Shown: positions 1 to 5,819 of the stretch, in pieces | Layout: every line of letters begins with the position of its first letter | Position numbering within the stretch: the stretch's first letter is position 1 | Assembly: GCA_945869935.1 (NCBI GenBank) | Contig: CAMBSA010000116.1 | Coordinates: 1-6,403 of the forward strand | From: Bordetella parapertussis | GTDB lineage: Bacteria > Pseudomonadota > Gammaproteobacteria > Burkholderiales > SG8-39 | Length of the DNA stretch: 6,403 bases | Direction: 5' to 3' | Position numbers and translations under genes: made by a program | Notes under the pieces: model-generated | Databases searched by the model: none | What the model was told of the DNA's origin: nothing | The model's input: the letters and a program-made list of their open reading frames with translations, nothing else

Positions 1-74
1 ATGCGGATTTTTTCATCGTCACCGACAAGTCGGTGTTCGAGGCGTTGGATCTCGTACGAGTGGAATTCCAGTAG
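1..74 (+). CDS. C-terminal end of an unidentified protein (partial, 5' end outside window)
   Basis: The frame starting at base 3 reads 23 sense codons to a TAG at 72-74. The residues (ADFFIVTDKSVF, then EALDLVRVEFQ) look like a real alternating hydrophobic/charged protein tail. The other two forward frames give arginine- and serine-rich, low-quality translations and run on into the repeat downstream. The gene stops about 20 bp before that repeat begins, the usual place for such elements. Too little is left to assign a family or function. The call rests on composition alone and could be wrong. Confidence 0.45.
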   Translation, partial: ADFFIVTDKSVFEALDLVRVEFQ

Positions 75-95
75 CCTGGGCATACGTCTTCACGC

Positions 96-205
96 TGTCA
101 TTGCGAGAAGCGAAGCGACGAAGCAATCCCTGCATCAGTCACCCGCGAGATTGCTTCGCTTCGCTCGAACGAGCATGAGATTGCGTCGCTTCGCTCGCAA
201 TGACA
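96..205. repeat. REP/MITE-like dispersed repeat: an inverted pair with a third internal unit
   Basis: The left arm (96-128) begins TGTCATTGCGAG and ends AAGCAATC. The right arm (179-205) is its reverse complement apart from a few missing bases, beginning GATTGC and ending CTCGCAATGACA. A third, degenerate unit in the right-arm orientation (149-167, GATTGCTTCGCTTCGCTCG) lies between them. The arms could form a long cruciform or RNA hairpin. From general knowledge, GCGAAGCGAAGCAATC-type repeats are scattered between genes in many Proteobacteria, and their conceptual translation (VIARSEATKQS) is a familiar spurious peptide. It sits between the end of one gene and the end of a gene on the other strand, so it may also stop or stabilise transcripts; that is inference. 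Confidence 0.85.
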
Positions 206-225
206 CCGGAACTATAAATTTGAAA

Positions 226-287
226 TGTCAGGATATCCCCCGGAAACCCGCGCGGATGCTGGGGGTTTCGCGCAGATTGTCAGGATA
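226..287. repeat. Hairpin (GAAACCC/GGGTTTC) flanked by a 10-nt direct repeat
   Basis: TGTCAGGATA occurs at 226-235 and again, exactly, at 278-287. Between them GAAACCC (243-249) pairs with GGGTTTC (263-269) around a 13-nt loop; CCCCC (237-241) and GGGGG (261-265) offer an alternative pairing. It lies just past the 3' end of the minus-strand Bug gene and could help end its transcript, but no T-tract follows on that strand, so it is not a canonical intrinsic terminator. The rest of 206-320 shows nothing recognisable. Confidence 0.3.
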
Positions 288-320
288 GGCTGTTGCCCGG
301 ACGACCCCGGCGCACGCCAA

Positions 321-1322
321 TCAAGGTTCGAATCGCAGGTTCCGGTCGCGCACCAGCCGGGTCCACTTCGCGACTTCCGCGGCCACCGTCTGGCCGAGCA
401 GTTCGGGCGGGCCGCCGCCCGGCTCGGCGCCCAACGCGGCAAGGCGCTCGCGGATGTCAGGCGCAACTAGCGCGCGGTTGATCTCCTCGTTCAGGCGCAT
501 CACCACTGGCCGCGGCGTCGCGGCCGGCGCGAAGATGCCGAAGAAGGTGCCGGCGTCGAATCCGGTGACGCCGACTTCATTCAGCGTCGGTGAATCCGGC
601 GCGAGCGAGGAACGCCGCAGTGCGCCGACGCCAAGCAGCCGCAACTTGCCGCTTTTGATATGCGGGCCGGAGGTGGTGAACACATCGAACATGATCTGCA
701 CCTGCCCGGCGAGCAGGTCCGCCAGCGCCGGCGCGCCGCCCTTGTAGGGCACATGCACGATGTCCGCGCCGGTGATCGCGCGAAACAGTTCGGTGGCGAG
801 ATGGTTGGAGCTGCCTGCGCCGTAGGAACCGTAGTTGAGCTTGGCCGGCTGCGCACGCGCGAACGCAAGCAGTTCCGCCACCGAGTTCGCCGGCACCGAC
901 GGGTGCACGACGAGGATGTAGGGCGTGCTGCCCACCAGCGCCACCGGCGCGTAGTCACGCACCGGATCGTAGGGCAGGGTCTTCTGCACCGCGGGGTTGG
1001 TGCCGTGGGTGCTCGCGGTGCCCATCAGCAGCAGGTAGCCGTCGGGCGTCGCTCGTGCGACCGCTTCGGAACCGATGCTGCCCGCGCCGCCCGCGCGGTT
1101 CTCCACCACCACCGGCTGGCGCAGAGGCTCGGCGATTTTCTGCGCGACGGTGCGCGCCACTGCATCGACTGTGCCGCCCGCGGGAAACGGCACCACGAGG
1201 CGCACCGCGCGCTCGGGCCAGGCCTGCGCCGAGGCAAGCGGGGGCACAAGCAACGCGGCAAGCGCACACGCGAGCAATACCGGCAGACGATGCGCATGAG
1301 GCCGTGTAAGGTGTCGATTCAT
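321..1322 (-). CDS. Bug-family (TctC-like) periplasmic solute-binding receptor 1
   Basis: Predicted secreted receptor of 333 residues, the usual Bug length. Residues 13-32 form a hydrophobic signal segment ending ASA, with likely cleavage before QAWPERAV. The mature N-terminus has the family pattern: AVRLVVPFPAGG with the PAGG loop at 47-50, then ENRAGGAGSIGS and PDGY at 93-96, and later VHVPYKGG and a NEEINRAL segment. Known Bug proteins bind small, often carboxylated, solutes in the periplasm; some feed TctAB permeases and many are orphans. The ligand cannot be read from sequence. The start chosen is the ATG at 1322-1320, because longer readings (ATG at 1376 or TTG at 1382) would put an 18-20 residue polar stretch before the signal peptide and overlap the divergent gene. 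No strong Shine-Dalgarno is visible. It is transcribed away from the hydroxylase gene. No permease genes adjoin it. Confidence 0.93.
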   Translation of the reverse strand: MNRHLTRPHAHRLPVLLACALAALLVPPLASAQAWPERAVRLVVPFPAGGTVDAVARTVAQKIAEPLRQPVVVENRAGGAGSIGSEAVARATPDGYLLLMGTASTHGTNPAVQKTLPYDPVRDYAPVALVGSTPYILVVHPSVPANSVAELLAFARAQPAKLNYGSYGAGSSNHLATELFRAITGADIVHVPYKGGAPALADLLAGQVQIMFDVFTTSGPHIKSGKLRLLGVGALRRSSLAPDSPTLNEVGVTGFDAGTFFGIFAPAATPRPVVMRLNEEINRALVAPDIRERLAALGAEPGGGPPELLGQTVAAEVAKWTRLVRDRNLRFEP

Positions 1323-1381
1323 TGGTTTCAATCCGTCAAAATCACACTTCAAACCTGAACTTTCATAAACAATCATACGCA
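1323..1381. promoter_or_regulatory. Short divergent intergenic region between Bug receptor 1 and the molybdenum hydroxylase gene
   Basis: This 59-bp AT-richer gap must carry the 5' signals of both divergent genes. For the minus strand, a weak candidate promoter is TTGATC (1389-1384) and TATGAA (1367-1362) with a 16-bp spacer; its -35 would lie in the first codons of the hydroxylase gene. TTCAAACCTGAA (1349-1360) is an imperfect dyad (TTCA-N4-TGAA) that could be an operator. I see no convincing plus-strand promoter and no good Shine-Dalgarno for either gene. A close head-to-head arrangement suggests shared control, but this is inference. Confidence 0.35.
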
Positions 1382-3751
1382 ATGATCAATGACGGCATAG
1401 GCGTGGCGCTGCTGCGCGTCGAGGACGAACGCTTCCTGCTCGGGCGCGGGCGTTTTGTCGCGGACACGAACTTCTCCCGCGAGGCGCATCTTGCGCTGGT
1501 GCGCTCGCCGCATGCGCATGCGCGGATCGCATCGATCAACGTCTCGGCCGCCCTCGCCCTGCCCGGCGTGATCGCGGTCTTCACCGGCGCCGACATGGCC
1601 GCCGACGGCATCGGCCCGATGCGCGCGCTCTGGCAGGTGGTGGGCGACGAGGGCCCGATGCGCGAACCCGCGCGCTGGGCGCTGGCACGCGGTGCCGTGC
1701 GGCATGTGGGCGAACCGGTCGCGGCGGTGATCGCGGAAACACGCAATGCCGCGTTCGATGCGGCCGAAGCGGTGGAGGTCACCTGGGACGCGCTGCCCGC
1801 GGTGGTGTCGGCCACCGACGCCCTCGCGCCAGATGCACCGCAATTGCATGCGGAGATACCCGGCAACGTCTGCCTGCGGTTCTCCCGCGGCAATGCGGAC
1901 GCGGTGGCGCGCGCCTTCGAGCAGGCGCATCGCGTGGTGTCGCTCGAGCTCGCGAACAACCGCCTGTCAGGTTGCGCAATCGAACCGCGCGCAGTGGCCG
2001 CGATTTCCGCGGGCGAGGAATTCACGCTGTATTCGTCCACGCAGGTGCCGCACCACATCCGGCGACTGGTGACCGAACAGCTCGGCCTGCCCGAGTCGGC
2101 ATTGCGCGTGATCTCGCCCGATGTGGGCGGCGGATTCGGCTACAAGGGCAAGCACTACCCGGAGGAGACGATCGTCGCCTGGTGCGCGCGGCGCATAGGC
2201 CGGCCGGTGAAGTGGGTGGCAAGCCGCAGCGAATCCTTCCTCTCGGACAACCAGGCACGCGATCACGCGACGCAGGCCTCGCTCGCGGTGGACCGTGACG
2301 GCCGTTTTCTCGCGTTGCGCGTGGAAACGGTGGCGAATCTCGGCGCCTATGTCTCCACCGTCGGCGCAGCGATACCGACCGCGATCTACACCGGGCTGCT
2401 CGCGGGCGTGTATCGGACACCGGCGATCCGTGTGGAAGTCACCGGCGTCTTCACCAACACGCTGCCGACCGATGCGTATCGCGGTGCGGGCCGGCCGGAG
2501 GCCTGCTATGTGCTCGAACGCCTCGCCGACGCCGCGGCGCGTGCGCTCGGCATCGACCGCGCGGAAATTCGCAGGCGCAACCTGATACCTCGCGAGGCGA
2601 TGCCCTACGCGACGCCGCTCGGGCCGGTGTACGACTGCGGCGATTTCCCGCGGCTGTTCGAGCGTGCGCTGGTCGCATCCGACTATGCAGGCTTCGAAGC
2701 GCGGCGCGAACTCGCTGCACGCCGAGGCCTTCTGCGCGGCATCGGCATCGCCTGCTATATCGAATCCTCGGGGGTCGCGCCCTCGAAGATGGCCGGGGCA
2801 CTCGGCGCACGCGCCGGCTTTTTCGAATCGGCGGATGTGCGTCTCGACGCCTCGGGCGGTGTCACCGCACTGCTCGGCACGCACAACCACGGACAGGGCC
2901 ATGCGACGAGCTTCGCGCAGATCCTGTCATCACGGCTCGGCGTGCCGGTGCCGAAGATCCGCATCGTCGAAGGCGACACCGCCGCGGTGCCCTACGGGAC
3001 CGGCACCTTCGGGTCGCGTTCGATCGCGGTCGGCGGCTCGGCGCTCGCGCTTGCCACCGACAAGATCATCGCCAAGGGAAAACGCATCGCCGCGCATCTG
3101 CTGGAGGCGGCAGAAGAAGACATCGTGTTCGATTCGGGCGAATTTCGCGTCGCCGGCACCGATCGAATGCTGGGCATCGCGCAGATCGCCCACGCCGCCA
3201 ACGTGCCGCATGCGCTGCCGCTCGATCGCATCGAACCCGGGCTGCAGGAGAGCGCTTTCTACGATCCGAAGGCCTTTGCGTATTCGAACGGGACCCACGT
3301 CTGCGAGGTTGAGATCGATCCCGCAACCGGCGTGACGCGTGTCGTCGGTTATTGGGTGGTCGACGATGTGGGCACGGTGATCAACCCGGTGATCGTCGAG
3401 GGTCAGGTGCACGGTGGCCTCGCACAGGGCATAGGCCAGGCGTTGCTCGAAGCCAGCGTCTACGAACCGGAGACCGGGCAACTGCTCTCGGCATCCTTCC
3501 AGGACTACGCGCTGCCGCGCGCCGACATGCTGCCGATGTTCGTCTCGGAGACCGACGAGTCGCAGCCCTGCACCCACAACCCGCTCGGCGCCAAGGGTGC
3601 GGGCGAATCGGGAACCATAGGCGCACCGGCGGCAGTCACCGGCGCGGTGCTCGATGCGCTCGCGCCTCTGGGCGTCAAGGACATCGCGATGCCGCTCACC
3701 CCGCAGACCGTCTGGCGAGCTATGCGGTCTGCGAAGACGGATTCACCGTAA
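1382..3751 (+). CDS. Xanthine dehydrogenase/CoxL-family molybdopterin-binding large subunit
   Basis: A 789-residue catalytic subunit of the molybdenum hydroxylase (aldehyde oxidase/CoxL) family, near the usual length. The N-terminus has the family opening RVEDERFLLGRGRFVAD, followed by the alpha/beta hammerhead domain (about 15-130) and the two-part molybdopterin-binding region. Visible cofactor and active-site motifs are STQ (219-221), SPDVGGGFGYKG (245-256), AYRGAGR (365-371), GQGH (504-507) and GAKGAGESG with the expected catalytic glutamate at 742. AYRGAGR is the form II/CoxL-like version of the loop; true form I CO dehydrogenases have AYXCSFR, so aerobic CO oxidation is not supported. 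The likely reaction is hydroxylation of an aldehyde, purine or N-heterocycle; the substrate is unknown. The FAD and 2Fe-2S subunits that usually flank such genes are absent on both sides. The ATG at 1382 is chosen because it sits just before the conserved start; a TTG at 1322 would add an unrelated 20 residues. The 3' end overlaps the convergent sensor gene by 32 bp. Confidence 0.94.
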   Translation: MINDGIGVALLRVEDERFLLGRGRFVADTNFSREAHLALVRSPHAHARIASINVSAALALPGVIAVFTGADMAADGIGPMRALWQVVGDEGPMREPARWALARGAVRHVGEPVAAVIAETRNAAFDAAEAVEVTWDALPAVVSATDALAPDAPQLHAEIPGNVCLRFSRGNADAVARAFEQAHRVVSLELANNRLSGCAIEPRAVAAISAGEEFTLYSSTQVPHHIRRLVTEQLGLPESALRVISPDVGGGFGYKGKHYPEETIVAWCARRIGRPVKWVASRSESFLSDNQARDHATQASLAVDRDGRFLALRVETVANLGAYVSTVGAAIPTAIYTGLLAGVYRTPAIRVEVTGVFTNTLPTDAYRGAGRPEACYVLERLADAAARALGIDRAEIRRRNLIPREAMPYATPLGPVYDCGDFPRLFERALVASDYAGFEARRELAARRGLLRGIGIACYIESSGVAPSKMAGALGARAGFFESADVRLDASGGVTALLGTHNHGQGHATSFAQILSSRLGVPVPKIRIVEGDTAAVPYGTGTFGSRSIAVGGSALALATDKIIAKGKRIAAHLLEAAEEDIVFDSGEFRVAGTDRMLGIAQIAHAANVPHALPLDRIEPGLQESAFYDPKAFAYSNGTHVCEVEIDPATGVTRVVGYWVVDDVGTVINPVIVEGQVHGGLAQGIGQALLEASVYEPETGQLLSASFQDYALPRADMLPMFVSETDESQPCTHNPLGAKGAGESGTIGAPAAVTGAVLDALAPLGVKDIAMPLTPQTVWRAMRSAKTDSP

Positions 3752-4634
3752 CGTCGCGGCAGACGAGGATGAAGGTCCGGGCACGCAGGTCGCGGTCGAC
3801 GATCGGGTTCGCCTGGCAGTCGATATCGCGCACGTCGCCGTCGCTGCGCCGCACCCGAAACAACACCCGCACGCCGACGCGTTCTTCCGCCATGCGCTGC
3901 AAGGCACGGCGCACCGGGGCGCGATCCGGCTCGACGACAAAGCCGGTCCAGTCCGCCTCCGGCACCGCGGCTTCTTTTCCGAAATAGGTCGCATGGCCCG
4001 GACTGATATAGCGGACCTTGCCGCTGATGTCGACCGCCGCCACCAGGTCGCCCGCATGCTCGGCGATGAACTGGAACTGCTCCTGGCTCTTGCGCAGCGC
4101 TTCGCGAACATCGATCAGGCGACGGTTCTGCGTGCGCAGGATGAGGCCGATCCAGCTGGTGTAGCCCACGATGCCGAGCATGCTCAGGCCCGTGACCACC
4201 GGACCGGTATCGGCGCGGATGTCGACCCCGATCAAGCCACCCCAGGCGACTGCCGCGCCGACGAATACCCCCATGCGCACGAACAACCCTCCCATGCCGC
4301 CGGTCGCCACCGCGTTCAGCGCCACCGCGGTCATCAGCCCGCACACCGGCCAGAGCGCGAAGCGGATGTGCGCCGCCCAGATGCCGAGCATCAGTGCATC
4401 GAACAGGAGGTTCCGGTATTCCGCCTCCTTGGAATCGGTCGCCATCCGCGCATGCAGGTAGGCGAGATGCGGATACACGATGAACTGCAGCAGGCCGAAG
4501 AACATGACCCAGCCGCTCAGGTTGCGCTCGGCGAAGATCGCCCCGAGGACAAGAAAGGCGTAGCCGAACGATATCGTCCGCGGCGCGTAACTCACCTTCG
4601 CGAAGCGATGGGCCGGCGGCAGGTTCAGGTCCAA
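3720..4634 (-). CDS. MASE2-like membrane sensor with a single C-terminal PAS domain and no output domain
   Basis: Predicted inner-membrane protein of 304 residues. Residues about 20-166 hold roughly five to six hydrophobic segments with features resembling the MASE2 sensory domain of diguanylate cyclases: YPHLAYL (54-60), EYRNLLFD (72-79) and LNAVATGG (106-113). A charged helix (167-186, RTQNRRLIDVREALRKSQEQ) leads into a PAS domain (about 183-297), recognisable from FIAEHAGDLVAAVD, YISPGHATYFG and a closing FILVCRDVT. In relatives that last motif usually runs on into a GGDEF or kinase domain; here the protein ends eight residues later. Those final residues are encoded antisense to the end of the hydroxylase gene. 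The start is uncertain: the frame opens after an upstream stop with a TTG at 4634, a GTG at 4595 is possible, and the first ATG is only at residue 44. The gene follows Bug receptor 2 by 22 bp, so they are probably co-transcribed. The ligand and signalling partner are unknown. Confidence 0.82.
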   Translation of the reverse strand: MDLNLPPAHRFAKVSYAPRTISFGYAFLVLGAIFAERNLSGWVMFFGLLQFIVYPHLAYLHARMATDSKEAEYRNLLFDALMLGIWAAHIRFALWPVCGLMTAVALNAVATGGMGGLFVRMGVFVGAAVAWGGLIGVDIRADTGPVVTGLSMLGIVGYTSWIGLILRTQNRRLIDVREALRKSQEQFQFIAEHAGDLVAAVDISGKVRYISPGHATYFGKEAAVPEADWTGFVVEPDRAPVRRALQRMAEERVGVRVLFRVRRSDGDVRDIDCQANPIVDRDLRARTFILVCRDVTVNPSSQTA

Positions 4635-4656
4635 GGGGAATGTTCCGGATTCATTT

Positions 4657-5640
4657 CTACTGGTTCAGTTTCACGCCGACGGCACGGACCATCTCCCCCC
4701 AGCGCGAAAATTCGCTGCGATGAAAACGATTGAATTCCTCCACGTTCATCACCAGCGGTTCGTAGCCCGCGCCGCGCAGGCGCTCGACCACCCCCGCATT
4801 GCGCAGGGCCCGGTTGATCTCGCCGTTCAGCTTGTCCACGATCTCGCGCGGCGTCGCCGCCGGCGCGTAATAGGCAAACCAGGAGTCCGCGTTCAGGTAG
4901 TCGAAGCCCGCCTCCTTCAGCGTGGGCACGTTCGGGATGCGCGATATGCGGCCCTCGCCGCCGATCGCGAGCGCGCGCAACTTGCCCGATTCGATGAATT
5001 GCGACACCGCGGCGTAGGTGGCGGTCATGAAATCCACCTGCCCGCCGAGCAGGTCGGTCACCGCGGGATTGGCGCCCCGGTAGGGCACATGCACCGCATC
5101 CATGGTGTTCTTGATCCGCAGCATCTCGCTGATCAGGTGAGAAGCGGAACCCGCGCTTGACGACGCGAACGAAAGCTTCTTCCCGCCCTGCCCGAGACTC
5201 ACCAGTTCGCGGATGGTTTTCGCCGGCGAGTTCGCAGGCACCACGATCACATGACGCGAGGTGGCGACCATCGCGACCGGCTGAAAATCGCGCAGAAGAT
5301 CGAAGGGCACCTTGTCGAACAGCGCTGCGTTCGCCGAATGCGTCTGGTTGTTGCCGAGGATCAGCGTGTAGCCATCGGGAGCGGCCTTGGCGGCGAAGTC
5401 GGTGCCTATCAGTCCGCCGGCGCCGCTGCGGTTGTCGACGATGATCGTCTGGCCCCAGGCCTCGGTGAGCTTTTCACCCACGGTGCGCGCGAGCACGTCA
5501 GTGGTGCCGCCCGCGGGATAGGGCACGATCACGCGGATCGGCCGGTTGGGATAGCCCGGGCTTTGCGCAAAAGCGCATGCCGCAAAGATCAGGGCGAGGC
5601 TTGCGGCGGCAAATCGAAGGAAGAAAGCGGTCATTCGCAT
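4657..5640 (-). CDS. Bug-family (TctC-like) periplasmic solute-binding receptor 2
   Basis: A 327-residue secreted receptor. The signal peptide is clear: MRMTAFFLRF, a hydrophobic core to residue 21, and AFA at 23-25 with likely cleavage before QSPGYPNRP. Family motifs follow: PIRVIVPYPAGGTTDVLAR with PAGG at 42-45, DNRSGAGGLIGT (69-80), APDGYTLILG (87-96), VHVPYRG (183-189) and LNGEINRAL near the C-terminus. It is clearly homologous to the receptor at 321-1322 but diverged throughout, so it is not a recent duplicate and probably binds a different solute. Bug proteins are known to bind small organic acids and related compounds; the ligand here is not predictable. The ATG at 5640 is preferred; a second ATG two codons later is possible, and neither has a good Shine-Dalgarno. 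It has a good candidate promoter in the region shared with the divergent nitrilase gene and appears to lead a two-gene unit with the PAS sensor. Confidence 0.94.
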   Translation of the reverse strand: MRMTAFFLRFAAASLALIFAACAFAQSPGYPNRPIRVIVPYPAGGTTDVLARTVGEKLTEAWGQTIIVDNRSGAGGLIGTDFAAKAAPDGYTLILGNNQTHSANAALFDKVPFDLLRDFQPVAMVATSRHVIVVPANSPAKTIRELVSLGQGGKKLSFASSSAGSASHLISEMLRIKNTMDAVHVPYRGANPAVTDLLGGQVDFMTATYAAVSQFIESGKLRALAIGGEGRISRIPNVPTLKEAGFDYLNADSWFAYYAPAATPREIVDKLNGEINRALRNAGVVERLRGAGYEPLVMNVEEFNRFHRSEFSRWGEMVRAVGVKLNQ

Positions 5641-5664
5641 GTGATATTTGAAGGAAAGTGACCC

Positions 5665-5693
5665 ATCCTAGGAGTCGCCCTTCCACCTGTCAA
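5665..5693 (-). promoter_or_regulatory. Candidate sigma-70 promoter for Bug receptor 2
   Basis: Read on the minus strand, a perfect TTGACA -35 box (5693-5688) is followed by a 17-bp spacer and TAGGAT (5670-5665) as the -10 box. Transcription would begin near 5658, leaving a leader of under 20 nt before the ATG at 5640, which fits the lack of a visible ribosome binding site. The -35 box lies inside the first copy of the repeated box described below. Confidence 0.6.
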
Positions 5694-5743
5694 AGATGAA
5701 ACAGGGAAAGTGCGATCTTTTTCCTGAATGTCAAAAATGAACA
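5686..5743. promoter_or_regulatory. Pair of repeated boxes (putative regulator sites) between divergent promoters
   Basis: TGTCAAAGATGAA (5688-5700) and TGTCAAAAATGAA (5729-5741) match at 12 of 13 positions and are 41 bp apart, close to four helical turns, so they would face the same side of the DNA. Each is followed closely by ACA, giving a TGT-N9/10-ACA dyad; copy 1 extends to CCTGT-N10-ACAGG (5686-5705). Copy 1 covers the -35 of the receptor promoter, and both copies lie upstream of the nitrilase promoter, where an activator could bind. The regulator is not in the window and its family is unknown. Confidence 0.5.
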
Positions 5744-5754
5744 TCGGGATGCGT

Positions 5755-5783
5755 TTGACGCCACCGCGGGTTTCGGACCTAAT
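5755..5783 (+). promoter_or_regulatory. Candidate sigma-70 promoter for the nitrilase gene
   Basis: TTGACG (5755-5760, five of six consensus bases) is followed by a 17-bp spacer and CCTAAT (5778-5783, four of six). The predicted start near 5790 leaves a leader of about 30 nt carrying a good ribosome binding site. The repeated boxes would be centred roughly 55 and 95 bp upstream of that start, typical activator distances. Confidence 0.5.
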
Positions 5784-5806
5784 CCGGCCCTGATTGGTTT
5801 CGACAC

Positions 5807-5813
5807 AAAGGAG
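5807..5813 (+). promoter_or_regulatory. Shine-Dalgarno site of the nitrilase gene
   Basis: AAAGGAG lies six bases before the ATG at 5820. It is the only strong ribosome binding site among the gene starts in this window and fixes the nitrilase start. Confidence 0.8.
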
Positions 5814-5819
5814 ATTTTC

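Noticed and set aside
96..205. CRISPR array
   Set aside because: The repeated units are inverted rather than direct, unequal in length and only three in number.
1..288. Open frame from the first base across the repeat, with a VIARSEATKQS-type translation
   Set aside because: That peptide is a well-known spurious product of the dispersed repeat. The frame has no family resemblance, and a different frame in 1-74 looks like the true gene end.
1322..1382. Longer versions of both divergent genes, starting at each other's start region
   Set aside because: The extra residues (MVSIRQNHTS and MRMIVYESSG) match neither family, and they use TTG starts with no ribosome binding site. The internal ATGs give normal family N-termini.
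1967..2902. 311-codon open frame on the minus strand inside the hydroxylase gene
   Set aside because: High GC leaves long open shadow frames. The opposite strand encodes conserved molybdopterin-binding motifs throughout, and the shadow translation is Arg/His/Ala rich with no motif.
1382..3751. Carbon monoxide dehydrogenase catalytic subunit
   Set aside because: The active-site loop is AYRGAGR, not the AYXCSFR of genuine form I enzymes, and the small and medium subunits are missing.
3654..4733. 359-codon open frame on the plus strand across the PAS gene
   Set aside because: Its translation is full of His, Gln and Arg with no domain, while the minus strand encodes membrane segments and a PAS domain. 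It also runs across the junction of two minus-strand genes.
5560..5640. Possible lipoprotein signal in Bug receptor 2 (cysteine at residue 22)
   Set aside because: The residues before the cysteine (IFAAC) lack the usual Leu at -3, and a good AFA cleavage site lies three residues later.
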